In this document: in pieces, positions 12,001-22,426 of the stretch
How the letters are laid out: each line of letters begins with the position of its first letter
Numbering within the stretch: position 1 is the stretch's first letter
From: Tubulanus polymorphus
Lineage: Eukaryota > Nemertea > Palaeonemertea > Tubulaniformes > Tubulanidae
Assembly (NCBI RefSeq): GCF_964204645.1
Contig: NC_134031.1
Coordinates: 11,262,501-11,326,500 of the forward strand
Length of the DNA stretch: 64,000 nt
Reading direction: 5' to 3'
Position numbers and translations under genes: made by a program
Notes under the pieces: generated by a model
Seen by the model: the letters and a program-made list of their open reading frames with translations, nothing else
Told to the model about the DNA's origin: nothing
Database searches by the model: none

Positions 12001-12995
12001 ATTATAGAATGTTAAAGTTTTATCTAAAACAAGGAATGATTCTAAAAAAAGTACATAGATATATTTCATTTAGTCAATCTAAATGGTTGGAAAAATGTAT
12101 AGATTTTAACACCAAACAGAGAACTGAAGCTAAAACTGATTTCGAGAAAGATTTCTTCAAGTTAATGAATAATGCATTCTATGGTAAGACTTGTGAAAAT
12201 ATTAGAAATAGAAATGATATTGAGTTAGTTAGTAATGGTAAAAGAATTAGACATTTACAAACATATCCTAAGTTCATTGGTAACAGAATATTTGATGAAA
12301 ATTTAGCCGCAGTTAAGATGAGAAGAACATCAATGAAATTTAATAAACCAATCTATGTTGGCGCTTCAGTTTTAGAATTATCAAAATTACTAATGTATGA
12401 ATTCTATTATAATGTATTACAACCACTTTTTGGAGAAAAACATATAGAAATATTATATTTTGATACAGATTCTTACATATTAAAGATAAAAACTGATAAC
12501 ATAACTGATGATTTAAAAACATTAAAACATCATTTCGATTTTAGTAACTATCCTAAAAATCATGAATTGTTTAGCAATGATAATAAAAAAGTTCCCGGTA
12601 AATTCAAAGATGAATTAGGCGGTGAAGAAATGATTGAATTCATAGGTATTCGATCTAAAATGTATTCATATAAAACTAAAGAACATGAAGCTAAAAAGTT
12701 AAAAGGAATAACCAAAAGTGTAGTAGAAAAGAATATTCATTTCAAAGATTACATAAATTGTATATTCAATGAAGAAGTTAGAAAACATAAAATGAGATGT
12801 TTAAGATCTGAGTACCACGAAATGTTTATTGAAGAAATAGAGAAGATAAGTTTGAATCCATTTGATGATAAACGATATATATTAGATGATGGTATACACA
12901 CAGTCGCGTATGGTTGAAATTTAGATGAATACTTAAAATTTAAAAGGGAAGAAGGGAAAGAAAAGGAAATAATGAACAGGATTATAACGCGTTAA
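8964..12995 (+). pseudogene. polB: Protein-primed DNA polymerase B, E1 copy, two nonsense codons
   Basis: This is the replicative family B polymerase expected to copy the element by protein priming. The N-terminus has two C2H2 fingers (CPTC and CDTC, residues about 8-75). A Polinton-type N-terminal region with DDKCFLWAI follows, then a further Cys/His finger (CRKC). Exonuclease motif I is GDFES, and a Cys/His cluster ending DHDHLNGKF and HENCN lies between exonuclease blocks. Polymerase motif A is DANNLYGWAM, B is NNAFYGKT and C is YFDTDS. An in-frame TAA at 9351-9353 (codon 130) and a TGA at 12915-12917 break the frame; the E2 copy reads through both. The residual tail to 12995 is diverged at its end. 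It starts inside the terminal repeat after TTAAAATGG. Confidence 0.93.
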
Positions 12996-13024
12996 TTCAG
13001 TTTTAATAAAGATATATATTATAA

Positions 13025-13876
13025 ATGGAGCCGGAACAATCACAAACTATCAATATTACAAATAGTGTTATAAATATATATCATAAAACATGTTGCAAAT
13101 GTAAAATAAGTAAGCCATTTACAGATTATTATAAACGTAAGATTCGTAAAGATGGTTTACGCCATAATTGCAAAAGCTGTTATAATCAGAATAATCAACA
13201 ATATTATAGAGATAATATTGAAGCACGCAACGATAAAATTAAGCAATGGAAGGAAAATAATCCAGAACGCATTAAAGCATATCAAAATAAATATCATAAA
13301 GAAAGATATCAAACAGATTTTAATCTTAAAATAAAACAATGTCTAGGTAATAGATTATCACAATTATTCAGTACACTATCTAATCATTCAGTTACACTAT
13401 CTAATTTATTGGGTTGTTCAGATGAATTTCTCAAATCATGGATTGTATATCAATTCAACGATAAAATGAATGAAAAAAACTATGGTGAATACTTTCATAT
13501 TGATCACGTGTTACCGATATCTAAATTTAACATGAATGATGAACACAATCAGAAATTAATTTGATATTGGAAGAATCTAAGACCTCTTGAAAAGAAAGAA
13601 AATCAAATCAAATCTAATAAACTAGATTTTCAGTTATATTTGGATCAATTAGATAAAGCAAAGAAATTCATTGAATTTTGGAACAATGAACCAAATAATG
13701 AACAATATGTTGAAGAAATTGAAAAGATAAGTCTAAACCCATTTGATGATAAAAGATATATTTTAGATGATGGAATTCATACAGTTGCTTATGGTTGTAA
13801 TTTAGATGAATACTTAAAATTTAAAAGAGAAGAAACAAAAGAGAACGAGATAATGAAAAGAATTCTAACGTGTTAA
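13025..13876 (+). pseudogene. HNH homing-type endonuclease cassette fused to a second copy of the polB 3' end
   Basis: Residues about 20-60 hold a zinc-binding pair (CCKCK and CKSCY around a lysine-rich DG loop). Near residue 158 comes HIDHVLPISKF, the core of HNH nucleases. Such genes in phages and large DNA viruses cut DNA and spread as selfish genes. A TGA at 13562-13564 interrupts the frame where the E2 relative has Trp. The same frame then continues through KNLRPLEKKE and a Lys/Glu/Asn-rich tail directly into a duplicate of the polymerase C-terminus (EEIEKISLNPFDDKRY onward, ending at 13876). The original polymerase tail lies upstream at 12829-12995. The cassette therefore sits between two copies of the polB 3' end, and the downstream copy matches intact E2 polB better. 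Whether the fusion is expressed is unknown. Confidence 0.8.
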
Positions 13877-13905
13877 TCAAATTTTAATAAAAATATGTAT
13901 TATAA

Positions 13906-14201
13906 ATGGAGAGTAAACAAGCACACAGTGAGAACAACAAATTATTTCTAGATAGAATAAAAGATACTACAAATGTAAAATCTGTAGATTATAAATTCAA
14001 AAAGTTAACAGAATTAACAATCCATAAGAAATATCTAATAACAAATATTGATACAGTTACTAACAAATATGGAGAACATATTTACCAAATAGATTTCGTA
14101 GATTATCAAGTGAAGATCTAGAAGAATTATGTTCTGGAGATTTCTATTTCGTATACAAAGGTAAGAATGAAAAAGGTCACCATGAAATAGATTTCGAATA
14201 A
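13906..14201 (+). pseudogene. OB-fold-like conserved Polinton protein, E1 copy with internal deletion
   Basis: Homologue of the intact 117-aa E2 protein at 42404-42757. The first 62 or so codons match, ending at NKYG. A deletion of roughly 60 bp that is not a multiple of three then removes the strand-rich centre and shifts the frame, so translation stops at 14121. The remaining original 3' end, including EELCSGDF, follows in another frame up to 14201. The start ATG is preceded by TATTATAA and lies 29 bp after the preceding stop. Confidence 0.75.
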
Positions 14202-14218
14202 GAAAATATGTAAAATAA

Positions 14219-14974
14219 ATGGTAGAATTAAAAGGATACAGAATATTTGTAGATTCTAGAAAACTTACAAATTATAAATCACATAATTCATTAGTACAAT
14301 TAGATAGAGAATTCAAAAATTGTGTTGATTTAAAATTAGTTAATATAAGTTTATGTAATTCTTTTTACAATGTATCGGATAAAACTTTTGAACATAGAGG
14401 GTTTATGATTTATATGAGAAATAAAGATAAATGGTTTCATATCTTTTTAAAACCAGGATGATATAATTTAGAATCATTAGCGCAGGAAATTAATAGAAGA
14501 GCTCGGTTGAAAATCGGGGGCACTTCTGTATTTGAAATTAAATTTAATAAAATTGATAGTACTAATAAAATTAGAATAAAGATATCTAATGAACAACATA
14601 AATTTATGGTAAACAAACCACTGGCTAAAATGTTAGGAATTAAACCGCTTACAGTTACTGGAAACGCAGAAGGCAGCTCAAATATAATACCTTTTACGCA
14701 CTTTTATATTTATTGCAATTCAATCGAGCCTACAAAAACTTTCGAAGCGACTAAAGAAACAATTTGTAATTCTAGGATACTAAATATTTTACCGCTGAAA
14801 AATGTTAAACAATTTGGAACGCAAATAAATTATAATTTAACAGAATGTGATTTTAAACCTTGCATTCCTAAATTTAATAATTTTAAATTAGAAATAAGAA
14901 ATCACAATGGTTATTTAATTGATTTGAATAACTTTCCTGTAATTTATGAATTAATTATAAGATGTAAAGAGTAA
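14219..14974 (+). pseudogene. Penton-like minor capsid protein candidate, E1 copy, one nonsense codon
   Basis: A 251-codon frame with a single TGA at 14459-14461, where E2 has Leu (TTA). Features resembling Polinton penton (single jelly-roll) proteins are an N-terminal RIFVDSR, the strand-rich stretch YNLESLAQEIN, a central KPLAKMLGIKP close to the LA..LGF signature, and a C-terminal hydrophobic strand after DLNNFPVIYELIIRC. In the family this protein fills capsid vertices. The assignment rests on pattern resemblance and position upstream of the capsid gene, so it is moderate. ATG follows AAAATAA. Confidence 0.6.
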
Positions 14975-14990
14975 TTTTTTCATTATATAA

Positions 14991-15346
14991 ATGAATATAA
15001 CTGTTGGCCCGAGTATATGTTTTGGGTTTGATTTTAAACATGAGAAAGAAATGAAATTTAACATTAATGATGTAATTACACATATCAAAAATATTGCATT
15101 TTCTAATGAAACAACATTTGAGTATGAAACAACAATAGATAAAGAAACTTTAAATGTAAAAAGATTACTAATTTAATTAGAGAATCTTTAAGATTTTATG
15201 AATTAGATGAAGATTTTATCATCGATGATATTAAAAAAATAATAATTGAAATATATACAAATGAAACTAGTAATGAAATAAATGTTGAATTAATCATAAA
15301 TAAGATAACTAAATATTTTGATGATAGTAATTTTTTTGATAAATAA
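14991..15346 (+). pseudogene. Conserved Polinton hypothetical, E1 copy, frameshifted
   Basis: Homologue of the intact 118-aa protein at 43546-43902. One base is missing near 15160 (GTAAAAAGATT against GTAGAAAAGATT in E2), so translation stops at 15176 after 61 codons. The original frame resumes to TAA at 15344-15346, which abuts the next ATG. The predicted protein is small and acidic with alternating helices (ITNLIRES, DIKKIIIEIYT). No domain recognised. Confidence 0.7.
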
Positions 15347-15349
15347 ATG
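15341..15349 (+). promoter_or_regulatory. TAAATG start motif (representative of the Polinton set)
   Basis: AAATAAATG here joins the stop of one gene to the start of the next. The same (T/A)(A)TAAATG block, usually preceded within 5-12 bases by a T-rich run, covers the starts at 13025, 13906, 14219, 14991, 15592, 16034, 16485, 17887, 19493 and 20773, and the minus-strand starts at 22426, 23890, 52067 and 54410. polB has TTAAAATGG. The sequence matches the late promoter core of poxviruses and relatives; its function here is inferred. Confidence 0.5.
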
Positions 15350-15567
15350 AGTGATAATAAGTGGATAATAACTGGATTATATAATGGCGCATTACTATCA
15401 GTTGGAACTGTTGGTTATTCAATGGTATTAAAAAAGTATTCAAAATGGGAAGTGTTAATGTTGATAGATTTGATATAAATGATATCTTAAAATTAACGTT
15501 AGCAGTTACTTTATCTAATTTAACTATTGATTATTTAGAAAAACAAAAATATATTCCTCCCATATAA
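15347..15567 (+). pseudogene. Small membrane protein, E1 copy, frameshifted
   Basis: Homologue of the intact 73-aa protein at 43903-44124. An A is missing from the run near 15430 (six instead of seven), shifting the frame after about 28 codons. The N-terminal segment WIITGLYNGALLSVGTVGYS is membrane-like. The start codon directly follows the previous stop (TAAATG). Confidence 0.7.
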
Positions 15568-15591
15568 ATTCATAATTTTTTTGCTAAATAA

Positions 15592-16014
15592 ATGGCTTCT
15601 GCAATTATAACTATTATAGGATCAGCAATTGTTAACGCTTTGGCATTTACTGGTGGTGGTTATTTATTTAAGCATATTGATAAAAATAGTTCATTAGGAG
15701 AACAAAGAAGACATAACTTAGCGTTAGAGAAATATAATAAAGCTGCAGAAGAATATAGAGAAAAGAGACAAAACTATATGGATTACATCAATAAAGAATT
15801 ATATGATCAGAAGATTTCACATAGAGATTTTCAATCAGTTGATGATGCAATGAGTTTATATAACGCGGTAACCAATAAAGAAAAATTACATCTATACAAA
15901 CCTAAATTATCAGATTATTATACCCCAAGTAAAGAACAACAGAAATATGAAATAATATGGATTTTAGGTGGAACTGTTATTGTTATATTTGTTGCTTATA
16001 ATTTTACTAATTAG
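15592..16014 (+). CDS. Conserved Polinton two-TM protein
   Basis: An intact 140-aa protein. Residues 1-27 form a hydrophobic glycine-rich segment (IITIIGSAIVNALAFTGGGY). Residues 30-110 are charged and helical (QRRHNLALEKYNKAAEEYRE) and likely coiled. Residues 117-138 form a second membrane segment (IIWILGGTVIVIFVAYNF). This layout recurs in Polintons, but its role is not known to me; a capsid-associated membrane or holin-like role would be speculation. The ATG overlaps TAAATAAATG, 24 bp after the previous stop. In E2 the gene is broken by a nonsense codon and a deletion. Confidence 0.8.
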   Translation: MASAIITIIGSAIVNALAFTGGGYLFKHIDKNSSLGEQRRHNLALEKYNKAAEEYREKRQNYMDYINKELYDQKISHRDFQSVDDAMSLYNAVTNKEKLHLYKPKLSDYYTPSKEQQKYEIIWILGGTVIVIFVAYNFTN

Positions 16015-16033
16015 TAATTTTTTTGCTAAATAA

Positions 16034-16468
16034 ATGGTAGATAAAGTTGATAGTATTGATATTATTCCTCATGATATAAATAAAACTAAATTAAAAACAT
16101 ATTTAGAAAAACAAATATTAGAATTTGAAAGTGACTTAAAGATAAAAAAGAAAAAATATTTAAAAAGTAAAATTATATATTATCTTATTATCAGTGGTTC
16201 AGTTACAATTAGTTCTGTAATAACATTTTTAGCAATATTCAGTCCATTAACACCTTTAGCTATATCAATTGGTGTGTTAGGATTAAGTTCAAGTGTTTTA
16301 ACCGGAATAAGTTCAAAATTGAATATAAAAAGTAATAAAGAAAAAATTAAAACTAATATAAAAGAAATTAATAAATTAAAGAATACACTAGATTATATAA
16401 TAAGTTTAAATGGTCATATAACAGTTGAAGAACAAGACAAATTATTAAAAGAATTAATAAATTATTAA
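16034..16468 (+). CDS. Polinton membrane protein with paired TM segments and coiled coils
   Basis: An intact 144-aa protein. A lysine-rich helix (LEKQILEFESDLKIKKKKY) precedes two adjacent hydrophobic segments (IIYYLIISGSVTISSVITFL and SPLTPLAISIGVLGLSSSVL). A second amphipathic Lys/Glu-rich helix follows (KEKIKTNIKEINKLKNTLD). The hairpin-TM plan suggests a membrane-inserted structural or lytic protein; this is inference. It starts 19 bp after the preceding stop, at GCTAAATAAATGG. The gene is absent from E2, where a deletion of about 1 kb removed it. Confidence 0.8.
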   Translation: MVDKVDSIDIIPHDINKTKLKTYLEKQILEFESDLKIKKKKYLKSKIIYYLIISGSVTISSVITFLAIFSPLTPLAISIGVLGLSSSVLTGISSKLNIKSNKEKIKTNIKEINKLKNTLDYIISLNGHITVEEQDKLLKELINY

Positions 16469-16484
16469 TTTTTTAATTATATAA

Positions 16485-17870
16485 ATGGTAGATAGTTTTC
16501 CAAAAGCTTTCCAATATAATAAATCAATTAAATATAATATTCCAGCAATAGATTTTAATAAAGATATTACATATAGAAATAAAGTTTTAGATTCAATAAC
16601 TAATTTAGAAATTTATTTTACTGAAACTAATAATTTTAATGCAAAGGAAAATATATTTCATGTACATTTAATTAATTTTTAAAAATTGAAAGATGAAAAA
16701 CAATGGTTATTAAAATCTAATATGAAGTATTGGCAGAACCAATTAAATTTTGCTGTTTATTGTGCAACAACAGGATGTGGAATAAGTTGGAATGATCATT
16801 TGAATAATTCTAAATATAAATTAATTCAAAGTTTATTTAGATTTCATACATACTTTCAAATCAGAATAATATTAAATGAATTAGAGTGTGCTTTACCAGG
16901 ATCAAGATATTTTAAAGAATTAGATAATAATATTAATTTATCTAAGTTTTATAAAATTTGTAATGAATTTAATATAGATATAAATAATTCTGATTTTAGA
17001 ACAAAAATTGGAACAATAAGATCACTTCCTTGCCCTAAAAAGATTGCAGAATATTGTGCACTTCCCATACCATCTAATAGTTTTTATAATATCTATAATA
17101 ATAAATTAGGTTATGGTAGAATAGAAACAAAGGATTTAGAAACATTAAATTTCAATAAATTACCGAAATTTTATGATCATTTAAAACAAGAAAACAATAA
17201 TGGTTGGGTTTATTTTATTTTAGAAAATAGTGAAGGTTTTACTAAATCAGGTATAGAAAGAATAAATCAATCAATTAGAACTTATTTGATATGTATTCTA
17301 GGTGCGCAAGTTGAAACAAGATCACCAATAATTGGAAATTTGAATACATCATTCGATACACAAAAACAATTTAAAGTTTTATTTAATGATTCCATACATA
17401 ATGATAAAAATAGATCAATTCCAGAAAACATTATAAGATATCAAAATTATTTAGATAAATCACATATTAGATTAAATTATTGTATAGGCCCTAATCTATT
17501 AATTATTTCTAATGATTTAGTATTAAAGATGGGAAATATAATTGGTTATAATAATCTAATTAAAACTGCAACAATAAATAATTCATTTGGATTAAATGAT
17601 ATAAATAAAAAGATTATCACTGCTCCAAAATTAATGGAAGGTGAAAAAAATAAAAAACACATTCAATCAACTGAAACTAAAACTAAAAATATTAAATTAA
17701 ATAATGATTCTAAAATAAAAGATTATAATACATCAGAAAATATAAAAACTGATATTATTCAACATGATATAATTAAACTAAATGATGATAATAAATCCCA
17801 TGAAAATACTAAATTAGCTATAACTTGTATTGGAATTGTAATCGGAGGAATATTATATTTTAAATTTTAA
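16485..17870 (+). pseudogene. Conserved Polinton protein of about 460 aa, E1 copy, one nonsense codon
   Basis: A 461-codon frame with TAA at 16680-16682 (codon 66). The conserved core NQLNFAVYCATTGCGISWND begins near residue 80 and continues through QSLFRFHTYFQIRIILNELE. A second conserved block holds ENSEGFTKSGIERINQSIRT and GAQVETRSPI. The last 18 residues (LAITCIGIVIGGILYFKF) form a membrane anchor. I recognise the core as a protein found in many animal Polintons but know no function for it. The long Asn/Lys-rich linker before the anchor is low complexity. ATG lies in TATATAAATGG. Confidence 0.8.
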
Positions 17871-17886
17871 TTTTTGTATTATGTAA

Positions 17887-19476
17887 ATGGCAGAAGGTGG
17901 AGAAGGTTTTCCAATGGATCCTTTTGGTGATGAACCCGGTATAAGTGATGAACCACAACCTGATTTTAATGAAACTAATATTGATAATGATGATGAATCA
18001 GCATATAATTCTAATATAGCAGATAGTGGTTCTAAAGTCCCATCAACAGATGAATTTGATAGAAGAACTAGATCGAGAATACCTGCTGAATATGAAAATC
18101 AAGGTTTAAAAAAGGAAGATTTAGAAAATATTAAATTTATATATGAATTTCAACATGTATTTAAAGAATCTGGATATAATATAAATGATAGAGGCGCTAG
18201 ACTTTTAGTACAAGAATTAAAATCTTTAGATGGTGAATATTATTATCGTTTGAAAGATGATTATTATATTGATATCTCTTATAAAAAAGAAGAAAAAATA
18301 TTAGCAAAATCAACTTTGCTTAAGTCTGACTCATTACTATCTAGAATTAAAAGAATAAGAAATGGTAATGAAATAGAAGATGTAACACAAGAAGAAATTT
18401 ATAAAAATGAAAGAGTATTTAAACAAAGAATCAATAAATTATTTGAAACAATCGATAATAATTTAGAAACAGAAATGGAAGAGAATAGAAATCGATTAGA
18501 TAGATTAAGATCTTCAACACCCGAAACATCTAGAAGAGATATTCAACAAATTGATAAGGATTCAAATCAATTAAATTATGGTAAAATAATTGATACAATG
18601 AATTCATTTGAAGAAGATATGATTAGTATTTTAGATACGCCCGTTACTGAAACTGGAATAAATCGAATACAATCTTTACTAGAAAAAGGAATACTTGATT
18701 TAACTGATGAAGAATTAGAAGCATTTCCTGAACAAGCACGTAGAGAAATTAAAGGTATGCAAGAATCGGCTGGTGAAATTGCTAATATTAAGATGAGATT
18801 TTCTAAAATAACCATGTTAGAAAAAGAATTAACTGATGCAAATGAAGAATTAAAACAATTAGAATTAAATAGAGATCTTTAATTAATCGAGGAAGCTGAT
18901 TATGAAAGCAGAAAGTTAGCTTTAGAAAAAGAAATAGATGATTTAAAATATAACAAAGAATTACAGGAAAAAGAAAGAGATACATTATTAAAATCATATG
19001 ATCTTAATCATATTGAAAAATTAAAAGTTATTTTTAAAGATTTGTTGATAAAACCAGATTCTAGAATATCATTGAAAGATAGAATAAAGTTATTATTTAA
19101 ATTAGAAGGAATAACAATTCTTTCAATTCTAACAGCTGTAACTATGTTATTTACAACAATAGGTTTAGCTATATCAAATGCTTTGAAATCTACTCCTACT
19201 CCCACTCCCAATAAACCAGATAAACCTCCAGATAATAATTCTATACAAGATAAAGTTAAGGATGGTTTAAAGAAATTAGCAAAATATTTATGGGAACTAT
19301 CTAAAAAATCTGCTGCAGCATTGCCAGGAGTTATTGCATCAATTGTTGGTTTTATATTGAAATCTGCAGGAAACATTATTAACTTTGCTGCTGAACATAT
19401 TATTTTATTTTTAATTACAGTTGTAAGTGCTATTATTTTTGGGTTAGTAAACATGATATCAAAAATAAATAATTAA
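17887..19476 (+). pseudogene. Modular acidic/coiled-coil/TM protein, E1 copy, one nonsense codon
   Basis: A 529-codon frame with TAA at 18880-18882 (codon 332). Residues 1-30 are an acidic leader (MAEGGE, DPFGDEPGISDEP). Residues about 30-200 are a domain almost unrelated to the equivalent part of the E2 gene. From about residue 201 (RLRSSTPETSRRD) the two copies again match closely: a helical region (LLEKGILDLTDEELEAFPEQ), coiled coil (LEKELTDANEELKQLELNRD), then hydrophobic segments (ITILSILTAVTMLFTTIGLA and IILFLITVVSAIIFGLVNMI). It lies directly upstream of the capsid gene, consistent with a virion protein, but no function is known to me. Confidence 0.8.
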
Positions 19477-19492
19477 TTTTTTTGTTAAATAA

Positions 19493-20740
19493 ATGAGTGG
19501 GAGTTATATCAATCCTTCTAAGAATCATAGAATATCTAATGCTATTAAAGCAGAAAGATCACATCGTATAATTACTCATAACCCTTCAAATATTAATCCC
19601 GATGAAACTTTATACGTTAGAATCCCTCGATTAACACAAAATACTTTTTATGTTCCAAATAGTATTTATTTATCGGCCGATATAAAAGTAATCGGTAATA
19701 ATAATAATTATGTTGTTGATAATGTTGGAAGATATTTGATTTAAAAGTTAACAATAAAAATTGGTCCAGAAACAGTTTTCTCATTAGATGATTATAATTT
19801 ATTTATGCATTATAAAGATTTATGGTTAACTAAAGAAAATAGAAATAATATGATATTTCAAGGCATCCAATCAGAAAACCAAAATAAATTAAGATCAGAA
19901 GCTAATAGCGCAATATTAACTAATGCTGTAGATAAATTGATAAAAAGTATATATGGAAGCAAATATAAAATTCCATTAGATTTTGAATTGATAAATAATA
20001 ATGCACCTTTATATAAATACGCAATTCAAGAAGACGTTATATTCGAAATAACATTTGCTCCTGTAAATGAAATTGTATTATCTAGCGTTGTTAAAGATAT
20101 GAGTTATAAATTATCGAATATATGTTTAGAATATGATACAGTAACTGATGAAAATATTTCAAGTATAATTCAAACTAAATACAATCAAGGATTTTCATTA
20201 TTATATGATTATATTGATAAATTTAAAACCGTAACTATTAATGCAAATGATGAAATAATTAATGAGAATATTAACTTCCCAAGAAGATCTATTAAAGGCA
20301 TATTAATATTTTTTACCATTGCAACATATACTAATGGCGCAATAAATGTTGATAATTATTATAATCCTGAAATAACAAAAGTAGAAATAACTATCGAAGG
20401 AATAGCAAATAAAATATTTTGTCAAGGAATGAGAATGATTGATCAATGGCCAGAAATTAGAAAACATTTTATGAATGAAAAAGTAAAATCATCTGACAAT
20501 TGTAACATTAATCAAATTGATTATTATACCGGCAATAAATATGCATTATGGTTAGATTTTAGAACAACAGAGGATAATTCATTACATGGTTCTGGAAAAA
20601 AACTACAAAACACTAAAGATGGAATACAATTATTCATGACAAAGAATAAAGGAATCAAAAATTTTAAAATGCACATTTATATTATATCTGACGCGCAATT
20701 AAATATTATAAATTCACAATTAGATAGTGTTATGTATTAA
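19493..20740 (+). pseudogene. Major capsid protein, double jelly-roll type, E1 copy, one nonsense codon
   Basis: A 415-codon frame with TAA at 19742-19744, where E2 has Lys. Polinton hexon-like signatures are visible: N-terminal YVRIPRLTQNTFYVPNSIYL, GRYLI followed by KLTIKIGPETVF, QGFSLLYDYID, and near the C-terminus YALWLDFRTTEDNSLHGSG, KLQNTKDGIQL and a terminal HIYIISDAQLNI strand. In the family it trimerises to build the icosahedral shell. It starts 16 bp after the preceding gene, in GTTAAATAAATGAG. Confidence 0.88.
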
Positions 20741-20772
20741 AATTTTAACTTTAATAAAAATTTATTATATAA

Positions 20773-21603
20773 ATGGAAGGAGGTAAAGTATATAAACATA
20801 TTCCATACATCGATACACATGAAAATAATGATGGTTTATATTATGTAATACCTTGTAATATAGTTTTGATATTTGATCCTATTTTCAAAATTTATAAAAC
20901 TAAACTAATAGAAATCGATAATAATAAAAGTGAAGTTGTTGATAATTTAAGTAATGTAATTGATAATAATGTAATACCTACAACATCTAATAATGTAATA
21001 CCTACTACATCTAATAATGTAATACCTACTACATCTAATAATGTAATACCTACTACATCTAATAATGTAATACCTACTACATATAATAATGTAATACCTA
21101 CTACATATAATAATGCAATAATATTAAATGTTAGTAAAAATAGAAATTATTGTGATTATTGTAAAGGTGAATTTTCAAACGCTCCATCAAATTGGAATAA
21201 ACATATGAATACAAATTCACATATTACTAATGTTATAGAACGTGTTGGCAAAAAAGAATTGATAGAACACCCATTTAGATATGTTACAAAATTTGTTTCA
21301 AATCAAAAAGTAAATGGTAAAGAATTATATAAAGATTTATTATTAGCAACACCTAATAAAGATGAATTAGATTTAACCGATGCTAATGAAATATTAGAAT
21401 CAAACACTGTAAATGAAATATTAGGAGCAAACACTAATAAAGATTCTATGAAACATAAAGTAGAAAATAATGATAACTTTGATTGGATGAATAAGCATAA
21501 CAATGAAACAACTATTGATGATGCGGTAAAAAAGGCGAAGAATAAGTACAAAAATAATGAAGAATTAGAAGAAGATTCGGTAGAGAAATTGAGAAATTGT
21601 TAG
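20773..21603 (+). CDS. Zinc-finger protein with VIPTTSNN repeats
   Basis: A 276-aa protein. Residues 1-50 are well conserved with E2 (HIPYIDTHENNDGLYYVIPC). Residues about 62-110 consist of six tandem copies of an 8-residue unit (NNVIPTTS, drifting to NNVIPTTY) encoded by a 24-bp DNA repeat. A C2H2 finger of U1/matrin type follows (CDYCKGEFSNAPSNWNKH with a second His five residues on). The C-terminal third is acidic and helical (TDANEILESNTVNEILG). It may bind nucleic acid inside the virion or host; that is inference. Last gene of the rightward block. Confidence 0.75.
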   Translation: MEGGKVYKHIPYIDTHENNDGLYYVIPCNIVLIFDPIFKIYKTKLIEIDNNKSEVVDNLSNVIDNNVIPTTSNNVIPTTSNNVIPTTSNNVIPTTSNNVIPTTYNNVIPTTYNNAIILNVSKNRNYCDYCKGEFSNAPSNWNKHMNTNSHITNVIERVGKKELIEHPFRYVTKFVSNQKVNGKELYKDLLLATPNKDELDLTDANEILESNTVNEILGANTNKDSMKHKVENNDNFDWMNKHNNETTIDDAVKKAKNKYKNNEELEEDSVEKLRNC

Positions 21604-21814
21604 GGGGGTCTGATAGTGAAAGTGATTAAGATATTAATTATATTCAACACAAATAATAATATTGGTTGAAAATTGTATAAAATAATAGTAAATAAAAAGG
21701 GGGTTTTAAGTATTTAAGGTATCTAATAGGGTATCAGGTATTAGGGTATCAGGTATTAGGGTATCTAATGGGGTATCAGGTATTAGGGTATCTAATACAT
21801 AGTCATATAAATAG
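21604..21814. repeat. Convergence zone with GGTATCTAATAGG-type tandem repeats, E1
   Basis: The gap between rightward and leftward genes. From about 21716 to 21800 it consists of short tandem variants (GGTATCTAATAGGGTATCAG, GGTATTAGGGTATC). The same place in E2 (49277-49430) holds the same motifs in a different number and order. A two-way transcription stop or a replication-related site is possible; neither is shown. Confidence 0.65.
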
Positions 21815-22426
21815 TTATTTTATAAATTTATATTCATAGGGAAATTGTAGTCTCAGCAATAATTTTGAACCTTTATTATTCTTTAATTTATTCATATATT
21901 CATCATGTAATTCAGTAGGTATAATTTGATTTTCTTCCAATGATTGTTGCATAGATTTTTTATCTTTGTTATAAAATAAAACTAGAAATCTAATGTTTTC
22001 TCTAAAGTCTTTAACAATTGAATTATATTTTTGATTTAAAACCCAAGTTGTTATCCCAAAATGTCTCCCGGAGAAAGCTAGATAACATAACTCACTTTCT
22101 CTAACTTTTGAATTATGTAAATTTGCGCAATCATCTATAATGAATAATGTATTTGATCCTTTATAAGTATCAATTGCTATTTTAATACAATTATCTAAAT
22201 TTTCTTTTACTGTTTTAGGATTTGATATAATAAACTTTTTCATCTTAACTATATCTCTATTATATGTTTTATTCATTTCATATCTAGGACAAAATAATAT
22301 TATATTATCAAAATGATTCTTATAAATAGTTTCTAACAAATCTAATATGAAATGTGTTTTACCACAATTGGTTACTCCAGTTATTAACATATTATGCGGT
22401 TCAAATATAAATAAATCTTTATTCAT
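21815..22426 (-). CDS. Packaging ATPase (FtsK/HerA-type)
   Basis: An intact 203-aa P-loop ATPase. Walker A is GVTNCGKTHF at residues 17-26 and Walker B is TLFIIDDCA near residue 97. SGRHFGITTWVLNQ near residue 125 fits the arginine-finger/sensor region of viral genome-packaging ATPases. In the family it pumps the linear genome into the capsid. The start overlaps the end of the integrase frame (AGAATAAATGAATAA), so the two leftward genes share eight bases. 97% or so identical to the E2 copy. Confidence 0.92.
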   Translation of the reverse strand: MNKDLFIFEPHNMLITGVTNCGKTHFILDLLETIYKNHFDNIILFCPRYEMNKTYNRDIVKMKKFIISNPKTVKENLDNCIKIAIDTYKGSNTLFIIDDCANLHNSKVRESELCYLAFSGRHFGITTWVLNQKYNSIVKDFRENIRFLVLFYNKDKKSMQQSLEENQIIPTELHDEYMNKLKNNKGSKLLLRLQFPYEYKFIK

